The notes beneath the pieces were generated by a model. The model saw nothing but the letters and a program-made list of their open reading frames with translations. It did no database searches and was not told the origin of the DNA. From positions 30,512,206-30,576,205 of the forward strand of contig NC_045139.1 in NCBI RefSeq assembly GCF_008831285.2: a DNA stretch of 64,000 nucleotides, written 5' to 3'. This stretch comes from Nymphaea colorata (lineage: Eukaryota; Streptophyta; Magnoliopsida; Nymphaeales; Nymphaeaceae). Every line of letters begins with the position of its first letter. Positions within the stretch are counted from its first letter, which is position 1. This document shows, in pieces, positions 25,701 through 37,500 of this stretch. A program made the translations under genes and the position numbers.

Positions 25701-27146
25701 GTTTTATTCTGAATGCCTATGTACAGTAAAGTTCAGTTTCTCTTTCCTTGTTTATTTCCTGCATCTCTTTTTATTTCTCATGTCAGTAGTAATCTTCTAA
25801 TAAATCTCCGTGATCATGAATGGCAGATTAGAGATTATATCCATGTGATGGACTTGGCTGATGGTCATATATGTGCACTTCAGAGGTTGCTCACCCCAGA
25901 ATTTAATGGTCTCTGTCTCTCTCTTTCCCCATCCTCTTCCCTGTGAAATAAATAGACAAACAAATAAATTAATAAAATAAAAGAAATCCTCAGTTCCTTC
26001 CCCAACAGCAAATGCACATTAAGCACCAGTGCTTCTTTTCTTTGTTACATGTACTTATGCAGTAACTATGCTTCTGCTTTTACAAGCAATTCTTCAAGTT
26101 GAATCACATAATCTGAAGGGAGATGCTTACAAACATTTAAACAACTTAACCATGTTGATTGAGCAACCAATTGAAAACTTATAACTTTATGCTCAACTTG
26201 TTTTTTCTATAGATGCAGGAATTGGAAGTGGCGAAAGAGCATACAAATTGAATTAAGAAGCAGTAATGTCATATTGTTATATGATCTATGAATACAAGAC
26301 AGCATCAAGAGCAACAAGTAGGTTCTAAGAAACATTGATAAAGGAAGCAAAAGGGTTGAGATATAATAAACTTATGGCCAACATAAGTTACATGAGTTGA
26401 GATTCATATGGCTGGGAATTCAGCCAATATTTGGAAATTGAGACTGCCAACCAATTCTGACTACTTTGTTCTTAAAAGTTGACCTTAATACTTGCTCTAA
26501 GCCTTTCTGCCAATTATGGTTAAAATGTTCAGTTACAAAATGGAGACATTTTGATGAATCATTTTGAGGCGCTGCATTTACATAAATGCCATATATGCGT
26601 CTGAGTTATTGTGTGTGTTTTTTTTTTTCATTGTCCAGGTTGTACAGCCTACAATTTGGGGACTGGGTGTGGAACATCTGTGCTTGAAATGGTTGCCGCA
26701 TTTGAGAAGGCTTCTGGCAAGGTACAACTTTCCTCTCAGCATCTGTGAACTTAGTTATACATGCTTTTATGGGTGACATGTTCTTCTACATGATCAGAAA
26801 ATACCTGTCAAGTTGTGCCCCAGACGACCAGGCGATGCTACAGCCGTGTATGCCTCTACAGATAAGGCCTTAAGGGAACTTGGCTGGAAGTAAGTTTTCC
26901 TTTTTTATCCTGCCCAATCTGTAATAAGCACGCCTTTGTTCATGCCTTCAATTGATATGCAAACCATGGACCAACACGCACTCATCCAACTGCAATTTTT
27001 GTTTACTGTGTTTCTTTTCTCTTCGGAGCTTACATGCTTATATCCATGGTGCCATCTGCAGAGCCAAGTATGGCCTAGCTGAAATGTGCAGAGACCAGTG
27101 GAATTGGGCCAGGAACAACCCATTTGGGTATCATACACATCCTTAA
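22784..27146 (+). CDS. UGE: UDP-glucose 4-epimerase
   Basis: Interconverts UDP-glucose and UDP-galactose with bound NAD+, feeding cell-wall galactans and galactolipid synthesis; expected in the cytosol. Nine plus-strand exons are 22784-22981, 23380-23429, 23781-23916, 25141-25242, 25381-25608, 25827-25908, 26639-26721, 26798-26889 and 27062-27146. They total 1056 nt, so 351 residues, the usual plant length. The Rossmann dinucleotide motif is GGAGFIG (residues 14-20). The catalytic Ser lies in FSSSSTVYG (131-139) and the Tyr-X3-Lys pair is Y158/K162 in [47 protein letters not shown] and PRRPGDA are all present. The start codon is the only one fitting the short N-terminus before CILVTGG. The gene appears intact. 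Confidence 0.97.
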
Positions 27147-29499
27147 GCACCTCACGCTTCTGAGAATCTATTACAGTTCCTGTTACAGCATTTGGTATTC
27201 TTCCTAATTTATTTCTAAGGATGGAGTTGTAAAGAGGAAGTATCATTGCATTATTAGGGCAAATGTGATTGATATCCCCATAGTGAGTCTTTTATTAATT
27301 ATATTGCAGACAAATTGATCCATTTTTTGTCAGAAGGAATAGAAGTGCATACAACTTGATCCATTTTTCCGACTATGTAGAATTATTTGTGAGAACTGCC
27401 ATATAAATGAAGTCAATATTCTACGAAATTCTGCCACCAAAGTGGTAAATGAAGTTGTGATCTTATCTTGTTACATGAGCAACTGTCTAGATGACCTTCA
27501 AACTGTTTTGAGAATTCAATGTTGGAGATGCATCTTTTCTCAATATGCTGCTGGGATCTACACACTATATTTGCATCTGACTCAATTACAGAAGATGCAT
27601 TACATTTGAGCGACATTTTTTGGTCACAAGTGCTTTGGCTTTCATTGAGAGATCATGGGTGTCAAATCATAAGATTTGTCTATGAATCGAGCTTACTTCC
27701 TCCCAAAATAAAATATAGCATTCACCAACAAATCCATTGTTCCATTAAATTCAAGAGTTCTTCTGTTTTCTTGAAACTGTCAGCAAGACTGATGAAGCAT
27801 AATTTGTTGACCACATTAATTTCAATTTTGCTTTTTCCTTTCTATGGTTGCCTGCCAGTTCATATTGTAAAAACGTGAGTGCCTCTGTGTCCATTTCTCG
27901 AGGACCCACCTAAAAGTGCATGGTGGTGCTCATGATGGTGATTGCTCAGAAATCCATGACTTTAACCATGTGCTTTGACAGAACATATGAGAAAAAGAGA
28001 TCTAATCACAATCTCTTGGAATAGCTTTGATAGAATACCTTATTTTTTCCAAGGGCCCGCATGCTTAAGCCAAAATTTGTAGGTGAAGTATATTTCTGAA
28101 AGACGGTATCCAGATTTGCAATTTTTGGTGTTTGGTTACAGAAAAATCGAAAAAGGACTCTAAACTAGTTATCTTTGTATGTGCAATTAGCTTCATGAAA
28201 ACGAAATTTGCTCCTCGATGCGTTGAACCGGACTAAGTTTCGATTATCTGTCATTGTCTTCCATCGTAAATTCAAAAGTTGGCATAAAAGGGTGTCTGAT
28301 AGCAGGAAAAAATTTGTGGATGTACTGATAGCATGATAAAAAAAGAAAACCATTGTGGTGATATTTATGTTATCTACAGCGCTCCTCTCCACCATTAAAA
28401 AAAAGAAAGAGAGAGAAAGCCGAAAACAAAAGAAAAAGAATAAAACTCTTCATGCTGATGTTCCCCACTTAAGTTTTGAGCCATAATAGTTCGAGTTACA
28501 TAGAGGGTTTGTTTATCGTGCTGAATTTTTCACTTTCAAATCGAATCTGATAAGTGGGCTCGATATAAAATTCGGATTTGATTTGTAGTTTGGATGTCAG
28601 GTAACATCAATTGTTCAGATACCTTTCAGTATTTTGGGTGAGTGAGAGGATCATCCTACCGCTCGAAGTGAGGCCCGAAGGCCTCCCCATTCTCTCTGCT
28701 TTCGGGGTCTTGAGCTACGTCGGTGTCAGTGATAGAGCGGTATGCGCCCTACCACCTTAAGACACATGAGTATAGCGTCCACGGGAATCGAACTAGAGAC
28801 CTGCCTTATACAGATTCCAAATGTAAATTCACTTTAAAATTGGGGTTCGCGTAGTGATTACATATGAATGTGGTGTAGGATCCTCTTACCAAATCTGACG
28901 GATATCCAATTAGGATGGACACCTTCACATTAAAATGCAATAACAATTCATGGGACATTCAATTTTAGTGTGAAATTTGGTACTCTTTTTTATATGATAT
29001 TCAAAATTAGATCCAAACCCAGATCTTCCTTTCACTTTCTCCCCTGGATTTACTCCCTATCTCACGGTACACTGATCTGATTAGACAGTGCAATCAGAAA
29101 ATTCAAACTGATAGAAAAGTGGGACAATACAAATGGCTGAAAATTGAGACAGAATCTGGTGTCTGATTTAAACTCGTTCAGATCTGATTATAAATGAGAT
29201 ATAAATTTGGTAAACAAATCTCTAGTCACGTTCCGAGGTGTGTAGCATAGTTGGTTGATTTTGAGAAACGATGATACATTTTAATTAGACTTTTGTAACT
29301 AATATATACTAAACTTGAGTTGAAGAGTATATCGTATAACCACCGGAGTTGGGGAAGGGCGATGAATGCTTCTAACCCTTTTAACCCATGGGCGAAAGTA
29401 TCAAGGAATCATTGTAAATGGGGATAAATATCCGAGAGATTGGAGAGACGGTTGACCTTCACGATTGCATTCTTTCTCCCTTTCCAAGGGAAGCCGACG
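27147..29499. other. Intergenic: epimerase to thioesterase
   Basis: The left part is the epimerase 3' flank. No gene is recognised. A stretch at about 28.64-28.81 kb carries GAGCTACGTCGGTGTCAGT and GTCCACGGGAATCGAAC. These resemble parts of the tandem repeat at 33.0-33.2 kb and may be a fragment of the same repeat family. Confidence 0.5.
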
Positions 29500-31925
29500 A
29501 TGGAGAAGAAAAGGGGGGCCACGAAAGGAGAAGGAGAAGGAGAAGGAAAAGACGAGCCATGGCAGTCGAAGCCCAGAAACTTCCTCAAGCGTCTGGCCGC
29601 CAGCGAAGGCTTGCCGGAGGGTTGCCAGGACAGGCAGTCGCTTCCCGACCTAATCAAGGGCATCCTGAAAGTTGAGCGCGTCGAATCCGGCAGAGTCTCC
29701 TGCAGTTTCCCCGTGGAGCCGACGATTGTGGTCTGTCCTCCTATGATCTCTCTTTCTTTCTCTCTTTTCTTTTTCCTGAATTTTCGTTTTGTTGGTTGCT
29801 GCTGTTATCTAGAAAGATCTGGTAGGAGACACTAAGATGCATTCATATGAATCATGATGATCTCTACATCACAGTTTCTGGATTTCTTTTCAAATTTGAA
29901 TTCTCGAATCGAGTGTTTCAAAGAATTTTCAGAAGCTGCAAACTCCGCCCTTCTCATTGGCAAGGGGAAGGGAACTCTGTTCCTTAATTTTGCTACCCTC
30001 GTTGTCTTCGTAACAGAGCTTTCTCAATCAGTTTCACATAATTCTAGACTTAATAATCTTCATGTCTTTCACGTCTCAAATTATATAATCCAACATAAAA
30101 ATTATATATTTTTGACACATTAGAAAACTTTATAGTCTAGAAACAATCTAGACTATCGATTACTAAATTTTTATAAGTTCCGAAATTTTATTGATATAAT
30201 TTTGGAGGACGTTTTGTGTCATACATTGTCGAACAGAGATTCTGTCATGTCTTCAACTCCTTACAATTTTTACGAGGCCGCTTACCTCTTTCTTTCGGTG
30301 GCGTTGGATATCTGGAAATTCTTTTACTTTGGATGACGAGTGAACAAATTTTTTCTCCAAAAAGATTCGCCCTTGCTTGATTTCAAGATGCGCAAAAACT
30401 GAAATTTCTCCGGTTTGGTGCACCTTGAAATCTTCTTGGGAGCCATCAAATGCCCCTTTAGTGTGACTTGTGACAAGGCAGCGGTCACTAGAAAAAGTCG
30501 ACCGCAGCCATTGATCAAGTTAATTCTATGCGTGTTTGTACCTATGCGAGATATGATCGCAACTTGAATGACACGATCAAATTGATGGGCAGAATCGTTA
30601 CCGGACACTGCACGGTGGGGCTGTCGCCACGGTCACCGGCATGTTGGCGGCCGCCTGCGTGGAAACTGTTGCAGGAAAGCAGGAAGAATTCTTCCTTGGA
30701 GAAACTTCCATCTCTTATCTTTATGCAGCCAGACTCCATGTAAGGCAACAAACCTTTCTTCCTCTTTCATTTCAATCTTCCATGGCTGGCGGCTTACTAC
30801 TCAAGAGCCATGTTATAGTGACATTCATGGTGAACCTGGGCGTTTGGTTGGCAGGAAAAGCACTGTTCAACAGGAAAAAAAATTCAAATTTTTAAAACTT
30901 TTCCATTTGATCAAACATGGAAAAAAAATTTGGACCGTTGGAGATGATTCTGAAAAAATATTTCTGGAAAAATTTCTCCAGCCAGAGGGGTGGAGAAATT
31001 TTCCCAGAAATTTTTTTTGTGACCGTTGGAGGAAGAAATTTTTTCTCCCTCCTCCCTCCTTCTCTTCTTCCTCCTTCTTCCTCACCATTCCCATCAAACA
31101 AAGAAATTTTTTTCTAGAAAAATAATTCCTCCATAAACACAAATGGTTTTGGAAAAACGGAAAATTTTTTCCATTTCTTCAATTCCAGAAATTTTTTTCT
31201 AGAAATTTTTTTTCAGAAATTTTTTTCTGACCATCAAACGGCCCCTCGAAAGGGCAATTCATAGCCTGGATTTGAGATTCTTAACAAACCATAGATTTTA
31301 AGCTTCGGCCTTCCTTCCTTTGATCTTAAATTCGACCTTTTGTCAATGAGAATGAGAACTTCAAGTAAATAAGGATTTTAAGTGTGGTTCTTAGGTCTGG
31401 CCTATGATCCTTACTTTGATGAACCATGGATTTTACCATAGATCACTTGTACGTCAGCAAAAGCATGCCATTAGGATCCATAGATTTCAAATCCGAAGTA
31501 ATCAAACACCACAATATTGTCAGAGGCATTTCCTCTCCAAATTCATATGTAAATATGATGGTCAATAAGGACCCAACCCCATTTACATGTAAATTTCAGA
31601 TGAACCCTACTGGGTTTGGATTTGGTTTCAGAAATCAGAGTCTGATACGAGTGAGAGTGCAAATAAAATAAAGAAAGACCCAACTAAGTAGATTCTACAA
31701 GACGGTGGATTTAAAAAATTTAGGTCGTCCATTTTACTTGTTTGGATTGGATTGAAGTGTGTGGAACTTAATCACTTACAGGATGAAGTGAAGGCTGAAG
31801 CATGCGTTACGAAGCGGGGAAGAAGCATTGTTTTCTGCTGCGTGGAGCTGAGGACCAAAGGCTCAGAAAAGCTTTGTTACACTGCGCGACTTACCTTCTA
31901 CCCCGTGCCCGCAGCGAAAATCTGA
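29500..31925 (+). CDS. Hotdog-fold acyl-CoA thioesterase-like protein (ACOT13/HGG family)
   Basis: Family members hydrolyse acyl-CoA thioesters. Three plus-strand exons are 29500-29730, 30593-30739 and 31782-31925. They total 522 nt, so 173 residues, close to family length. Exon 1 encodes a lysine- and glutamate-rich N-terminus, then SGRVSCSFPVEPTIV. Exon 2 continues NRYRTLHGGAVATVTG with the HGG motif at 84-86, then FFLGETSISYLYAAR. Exon 3 has DEVKAEACVTKRGRSIVF and ends LTFYPVPAAKI. The asparagine six residues before the HGG histidine (N78) is kept. At the position where relatives carry Glu or Asp, nine residues after that histidine, this protein has Gly93, so activity is uncertain. Intron 2 holds a MITE-like element. 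The upstream in-frame region has no nearer ATG. Confidence 0.88.
30838..31243. mobile_element. MITE-like element in thioesterase intron 2
   Basis: About 406 bp with imperfect ends: left GGGCGTTTGGTTGGCAGG, right (reverse-complemented) GGCCGTTTGATGG. The interior is strongly self-complementary, with many AGAAATTTTTT, TTTCCAGAAATTT and GGAAAAATTT words in both orientations. CCT flanks both sides and could be a 3-bp target duplication, which is weak evidence. No coding sequence. Confidence 0.65.
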
Positions 31926-33002
31926 AAGGCATCCCGAAGTTTTTATTCATCGGCTTAAAGACATTCAAGTTGAAGCGAGTGAAGACAGGGATCTGTAAAA
32001 CCAAAGTTTGCTAGAGTTGTATATAAACTAGAGTCTACCACTCTTATCAATCTTAACTTTTTTGAATCCATCTCTCTCGTTAAATATTCACCAGGGGGAG
32101 GTCATTGAAAAAATAAGTAGGCAAAATGGTTGTCGTGTTATATGTGGTAGCAGTTGACTCACTCTTTTTATATATTAAGTTTATTGTAATCTATTCTTTT
32201 CTGCAAATATTAGTTGATATCAAAGCTGGGAAATTTTATTTATTTTTTATTAATGAGGGAAAAAGAAAAAACTAAATGATGTCATGTTTCCAGCTATGAA
32301 GAAGTTGTCAGATCCGGATCTTAAAACGTAGCTTTCAACATCCACGACCCAGTTGAATTTTTTAAATCCAATTTGCGAGGTTGTGCTTGGTCGTGTTTGC
32401 ATTGGTGAAGCATTTTTTTGTTTTCCTCTTTATGTACGTATGAATTTTAATCTGATTGGCAAAAAACGATTTCGATTGCATTCAGTGGATTCATTAAATT
32501 TTTTGTTGCCCAATTTGATGCAAAAGCCGATTATTCTAACAGCTGTACTATTTTTAAACTTAAGTGGTTAGAGTAACTAAGGAGAAGTCACGATGAAGGC
32601 TTCAAAGTCTTCATCTTAATTGAAAGGATACTTACTCTTGGAGAAAACAGAGAATGGTGACATTATCATTAATTTAATTGCACAAAAGTGTGGACCATGT
32701 TGTTAGATCTTACGTTCTTCCTTTCAATTGGTCTCACTTTCCTTTCCAACGCATGCAAGGATTTACAGATGTAAATGGTTCAAATTCATATCGGATCTTG
32801 CATTTATGGTGGATTTTATGTAATTATAATCAAATTCTAACTCGGATTTGGGTTTCTATTTGTCTAAATTATCAAATTTAGTTGTGGCCACCATAAGATC
32901 CAACATTTGTATATAATTATTAGCTTAATTAGCTTGTAGCTTTACTGACTGCCAATTAGACATCATTTTTCTTTCTTTCTTTTTAGGGTCCAGTGCTATG
33001 TC

Positions 33003-33213
33003 GGTACTAATATGAACATGATATACATCAACTAGTATCAGAAAGGCATAGCACGGGCTACGTCGGTACTAATATGAACACAATATACATCAATCAGTAC
33101 AACTCCTATCACCTTATTGACAGAAAGGCATAGCACCGGCTACGTTGGTACTAATATGAACACAATATACATCAACTAGTACAACACCTATCACCTCATT
33201 GACACAAAGCACA
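33003..33213. repeat. Three-copy tandem repeat, unit about 82 bp
   Basis: GGTACTAATATGAACA begins each copy, at 33003, 33065 and 33147. Copy 2 is 82 bp. Copy 1 is 62 bp and lacks the ACAACTCCTATCACC-containing part. Copy 3 diverges at its end into AAGCACATGCAAGAATTGAA. Confidence 0.85.
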
Positions 33214-34006
33214 TGCAAGAATTGAACCAATACAATACAGGGACTTTCACTGGCACCAGCTCAGCCAACCCAACTATTGTATGCCTCTTGGATTTCGACT
33301 CAAGCACTATGAAAGCAAATCTTATTTAATATTAAATGACCATGTGGTAGGTTCCTTTAACGTATTATTTGGCAAAGTAAATGATCAGCAATGTAGTCTT
33401 ATATAGCTCCATTAATACAAGGGTTCCATCCATGACCCATAAAAACTACAACGTAAAAAAAGGGTCCAAGGTGATTGTTAAAGAGTTTCACTGTCTTTAG
33501 ATTCATGTCCAGTTAAGGAGTTGATCAGTGGGGTCGGCTCTAATCTGTTGAAAGAATAGTTAGGCGTCAATGAGTTACACAAGTCCAAAAATGAAGGAAA
33601 AAATACCAAAAAAAAGCGCTTGTTAAACATTGGTGTATGTATCCCATTTTAACATGATAGTTTGGTAGCCATAAAAATTCATGTCACATGTATATGCAAG
33701 AAAATTGAATGGTAACTCTGGGTATTCAAAGTCGTTTAATTCAATATAATCCACATGGTAGATAGTTGAGAAAAAAAAAAAGTAATAGTTCACACTTTTT
33801 TTTTTTATTTTTCTTTCGACCATCCATCACACGATAGATCAAACAATTCTTATGAATGCAACCGGCAAGTATAATTAAAAATACTGCTTAATGCATTGAA
33901 GCCAAAGGATTTCCCATCCAAACCCCAATGGAGAAATCCTCTATGCTTGAGGCAGGTGCCTAGATTTAATGTGTTTAGATAGTTGGGTCAGAGGATTTTA
34001 ACTTAT

Positions 34007-34032
34007 TTATATATATATATATATATATATAT
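34007..34032. repeat. (TA)n microsatellite
   Basis: About thirteen TA units. Confidence 0.9.
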
Positions 34033-34592
34033 TAAATGATAAGAATAAAAAACGAGTGTGGAGAGATATTTCAAACAAAATTGGAACCTTCTAATGCATT
34101 CACAAATACTAATTTATTATAAATTATGGTTTAGTTCAAGTTATTTTTGTAAAAAAAAAAAGATCTTTTTATTAAAGTCGGAAAAATGAATAACTTAATA
34201 TAATTTTACAACCAAATTACTCTTAATTGCAAAAAAAAAAAAACTTTGTGCATATTACGGGGTTACTTTGAAAAAGTAATTTTCTTAACATTGCAATCAT
34301 GGCGGCGAGTTATTGTAGGCTTGAGATGCAGATACACTTGGTGTTTCTCTCTGAAGGGGGGTCTTTTCCTTTTGTATATCAACAGTCGCGCACATGTCGC
34401 CATCAAAGAGTTATTTTGGCGAAAGGGGCAGGAACAGCCGCTCGCTCTCTCCTTCTCTCTCTCGCTCTCCTCTCTCTGCGACATCGCCACCCAATTCCAC
34501 AGCCTTTGCAATTCGAAATTTGGTTTGTTCACAATTTATTCTTCCCCTCTAATTATAGAGAAGGAAAAGAAAGGCAATTGTGAAGATTTGAG

Positions 34593-37500
34593 ATGAAGAA
34601 AAGCAACAGTTCGAGGGTCAGGTGCTCTCTCTCTCTCTCTCTTTCTCTCTTTTTATATTGGTGTTTGAATTTGATTGATTTGGTTTCAGTTTGCTGGATA
34701 GATTTATTGGGATCAATTACTTACATGAATGCGGGAACCAAAAAAGCAAAATATCTGCTTAGGGTCTCTGAGCCAAAACGATTTATTGGGTTTGTGTTGT
34801 CAATGGTGGACCTATTTAGAAAACGAGGAGCTTATTTATGGGGGTTGTATGGTCTTATGTAGAAGATAATTGGAAATTGTGAAATGTTTAATCTTTGATG
34901 TGGTTAGTGAACGAGACGTGAAGAACTGAAACATGTTAGGGGCTTCCTCTTCATCGGTTTCGTCTTCATTTTCTACATTACTTCTCATTTGGTTAAGTTT
35001 GGTGATTTGGGTGGTTTTGATGATATCTTGCTGCTTGTCGTAGCTTTCATGCGTCTATGTCCCGCGATGGTATTAATTTTTATCGTGGGAATTCCTGAGA
35101 ATGGTCTAGCTTCAAGTTATTCTGGGGGAAATGGAAAGTGGGATGTAAGACAGGGGAGGTGAAAAACAAGATTAAGATGGTGTTTCCATCAATCCACGTA
35201 TTCCCAAGGACTGTGATGTTGAAATATTCGATTTGGGGAAGGAATTAGGAACTGAAGCTGGTTTAAGGCGATTCATCCAAATGCTGTCAAAGGATTCAGT
35301 TGGGGGACAGTAAGCAATAATAAAGGAATCTTTTGAATATGTCGGATTAAAAAAGGAGGAGCTTTAGATATAGCGAGCTGGAATGCAGGACAATAAGCTT
35401 CTTTCGAAATTCACCATGTTGGCGCTCTTCCATAGTCGTGTTAGTCCTAGAGATAAGCAGGAGGGCATGGCAGAGTGCAATAAATTACCTACTATAATCC
35501 AGATTCCAGTGTATAATTGCAACAGTAGAGAAGTCTACCACAGTGCAGTGTATATTTACTTATCTCCTTTGTTAGATATTAGGTTGAGGACTTGAGTCCA
35601 AATATGTCGTGCAAGTTGGGGAAACATCCATGGCTAATTTCCTTGGGGAAATTTTGCAGTGTATGAGAAACTAGACAAACAAAGGAAGGTTTGCAGGTGA
35701 TTCAAAACTAATTGTAAGCCATCTAGGAGGACGGTAGTATTGTTCATTTATAGAACTGAATGTTCTTATCCAGTTGGAGAATAACAGGTGGAATGTTCAT
35801 ACTTGAGCTTCTCTTGCTTTTGGCTATGCAGAGTCAGGTTTAGTTTCTCTTTCCAACAATGTGTAGTTATCATAAGTTTTGCAGGTTTTTTATTTGGAAA
35901 CGAGTATCCAACTTCTCATCTTCTGATTCTCAAGAGATACAGGGTTTTGACAACAGGCACTCGCTGTTCCTGCTTGCACTCCTAAGACCGACTTCTTGTT
36001 GGTACTAAGTTGTCATTCTTTCAATGAACTCTAAGACCTATTTGGTTCTTGCACCTTTTTAATTGTTACTTGTCACGTGTGCCATATGTCACATCAAGGG
36101 ATCGGTAAAGAATGGTCACCTACAATTTTTCATGTGGTTAAATGCATAGGCTAAGCTTACTGTTTTCCTTTTTCTCGTCTTCTAGGTAGGAATTTGTTAT
36201 GCTTCTGGAACATCTTTTCCATATTATTTATACCCTATTGCCTATAGATTCAATAAAAATGTTACATGCAAACAACTTTGCAATGTAACTTGTTTTGTGT
36301 ACTATTGTTAGAGACCCGATATGGGATCATAGGTCAGGTCCAGTGGACTGACCCAATAACATCTATAAATGGGGTCGACAAGCCGGAAAGGGGATTATCT
36401 CAAAACTAGTGGATGTTTCCTCTGGAGGGAGAACCCTAATTAGGGAGTAGGGTGTGTGTTCCTCAAGGGTTATCTTGTAAGGAGGTGTACATTGTTAGTG
36501 GTGGCTAACAATTGGTATTTGAGCCAACATTTGAAGACCTTCAGGCTTCAGGTCAGTAGATTATGGCTGGTCGATTGGAACAGGTGGAGAGTACCTTCAC
36601 AAGGATGAATAGGATGATAGACCACATGAATGAGAGGTTGCAGATGATGCTGGTAGAACAATGGCAGATGAGGGAATTGCTTGAAGAAAGATTCTACGGC
36701 AGGAGCAATCGGATGTCTCTTGAAGATATCTTCACAACTTAGCAGCAACAAGGTTAGGTAACGCACAAGGATGATGGGGCAGAGATGCAACCTCCTTCAG
36801 GCCTTCCGCCACCACTAACCACAATACAGTTTATTGATGATAGAATGTCTGTATTCAAGAAGGCTCTCGGAATCACCAATAGTGAGGAGAACAACTCCAT
36901 TCACGTTCTTCCTCTGTTCATAATCAGCAAGATCGGCAACATTGGCGTGTTCGTTCTATCAACCAAGGACTACACCATCGTGATGTCAATAGCACTGGAA
37001 AACCCAGTTATGGTTGAGTCTCATGAAGTTCCCGTTCCTGTAGAATCCCTGTGCCAAGGAAGAGGGAGGAAGCAAGTGATGTAGCTAGGCAAACCTCCAT
37101 GGATGTGGATCAGAGATGCCACGACAATTGGGAAAATTGCAGTGGAAAGGGAGAACAAGGACACTGCATCATCCATTTGGGCCTCACTAGCTTGTGAGGG
37201 AAGGGATTCGGGTACTCCACCTATGCCACCTCCATCCACGCCATCTTCATGTGTAGGGGCGCCACCATCCAAGTCAATCCTTTGTGAGCAGAAGGAAGGG
37301 AGCCAAGGAATGCAGGAAGGCTCAAGTGAACAAAGATCTCAGGTACTGCTATCTGATATTATGGTTGGTGATTTTCATTCCCTTGGAGATCAGTGATCAG
37401 GTTCCAGCGAAGGGCAAGCTTAATATCGGGCACTCTCTAACCATAAGCGAGTCTAGGAGAGTCGGGGAAAGTCTTGATAAGTATTGGAAGGACCTTTCGA

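Larger units (their letters stand above)
31926..34592. other. Intergenic: thioesterase to inhibitor-2
   Basis: No gene is recognised. It holds a three-copy tandem repeat at 33.0 kb and a (TA)n tract at 34.0 kb, listed separately. CT-rich sequence at 34.43-34.48 kb is probably the 5' leader of the inhibitor-2 gene. Confidence 0.55.

Noticed and set aside
28640-28810. Possible tRNA or SINE promoter (GTTCGATTCC in reverse)
   Set aside because: No A box at proper spacing and no cloverleaf; kept only as a repeat-family hint.
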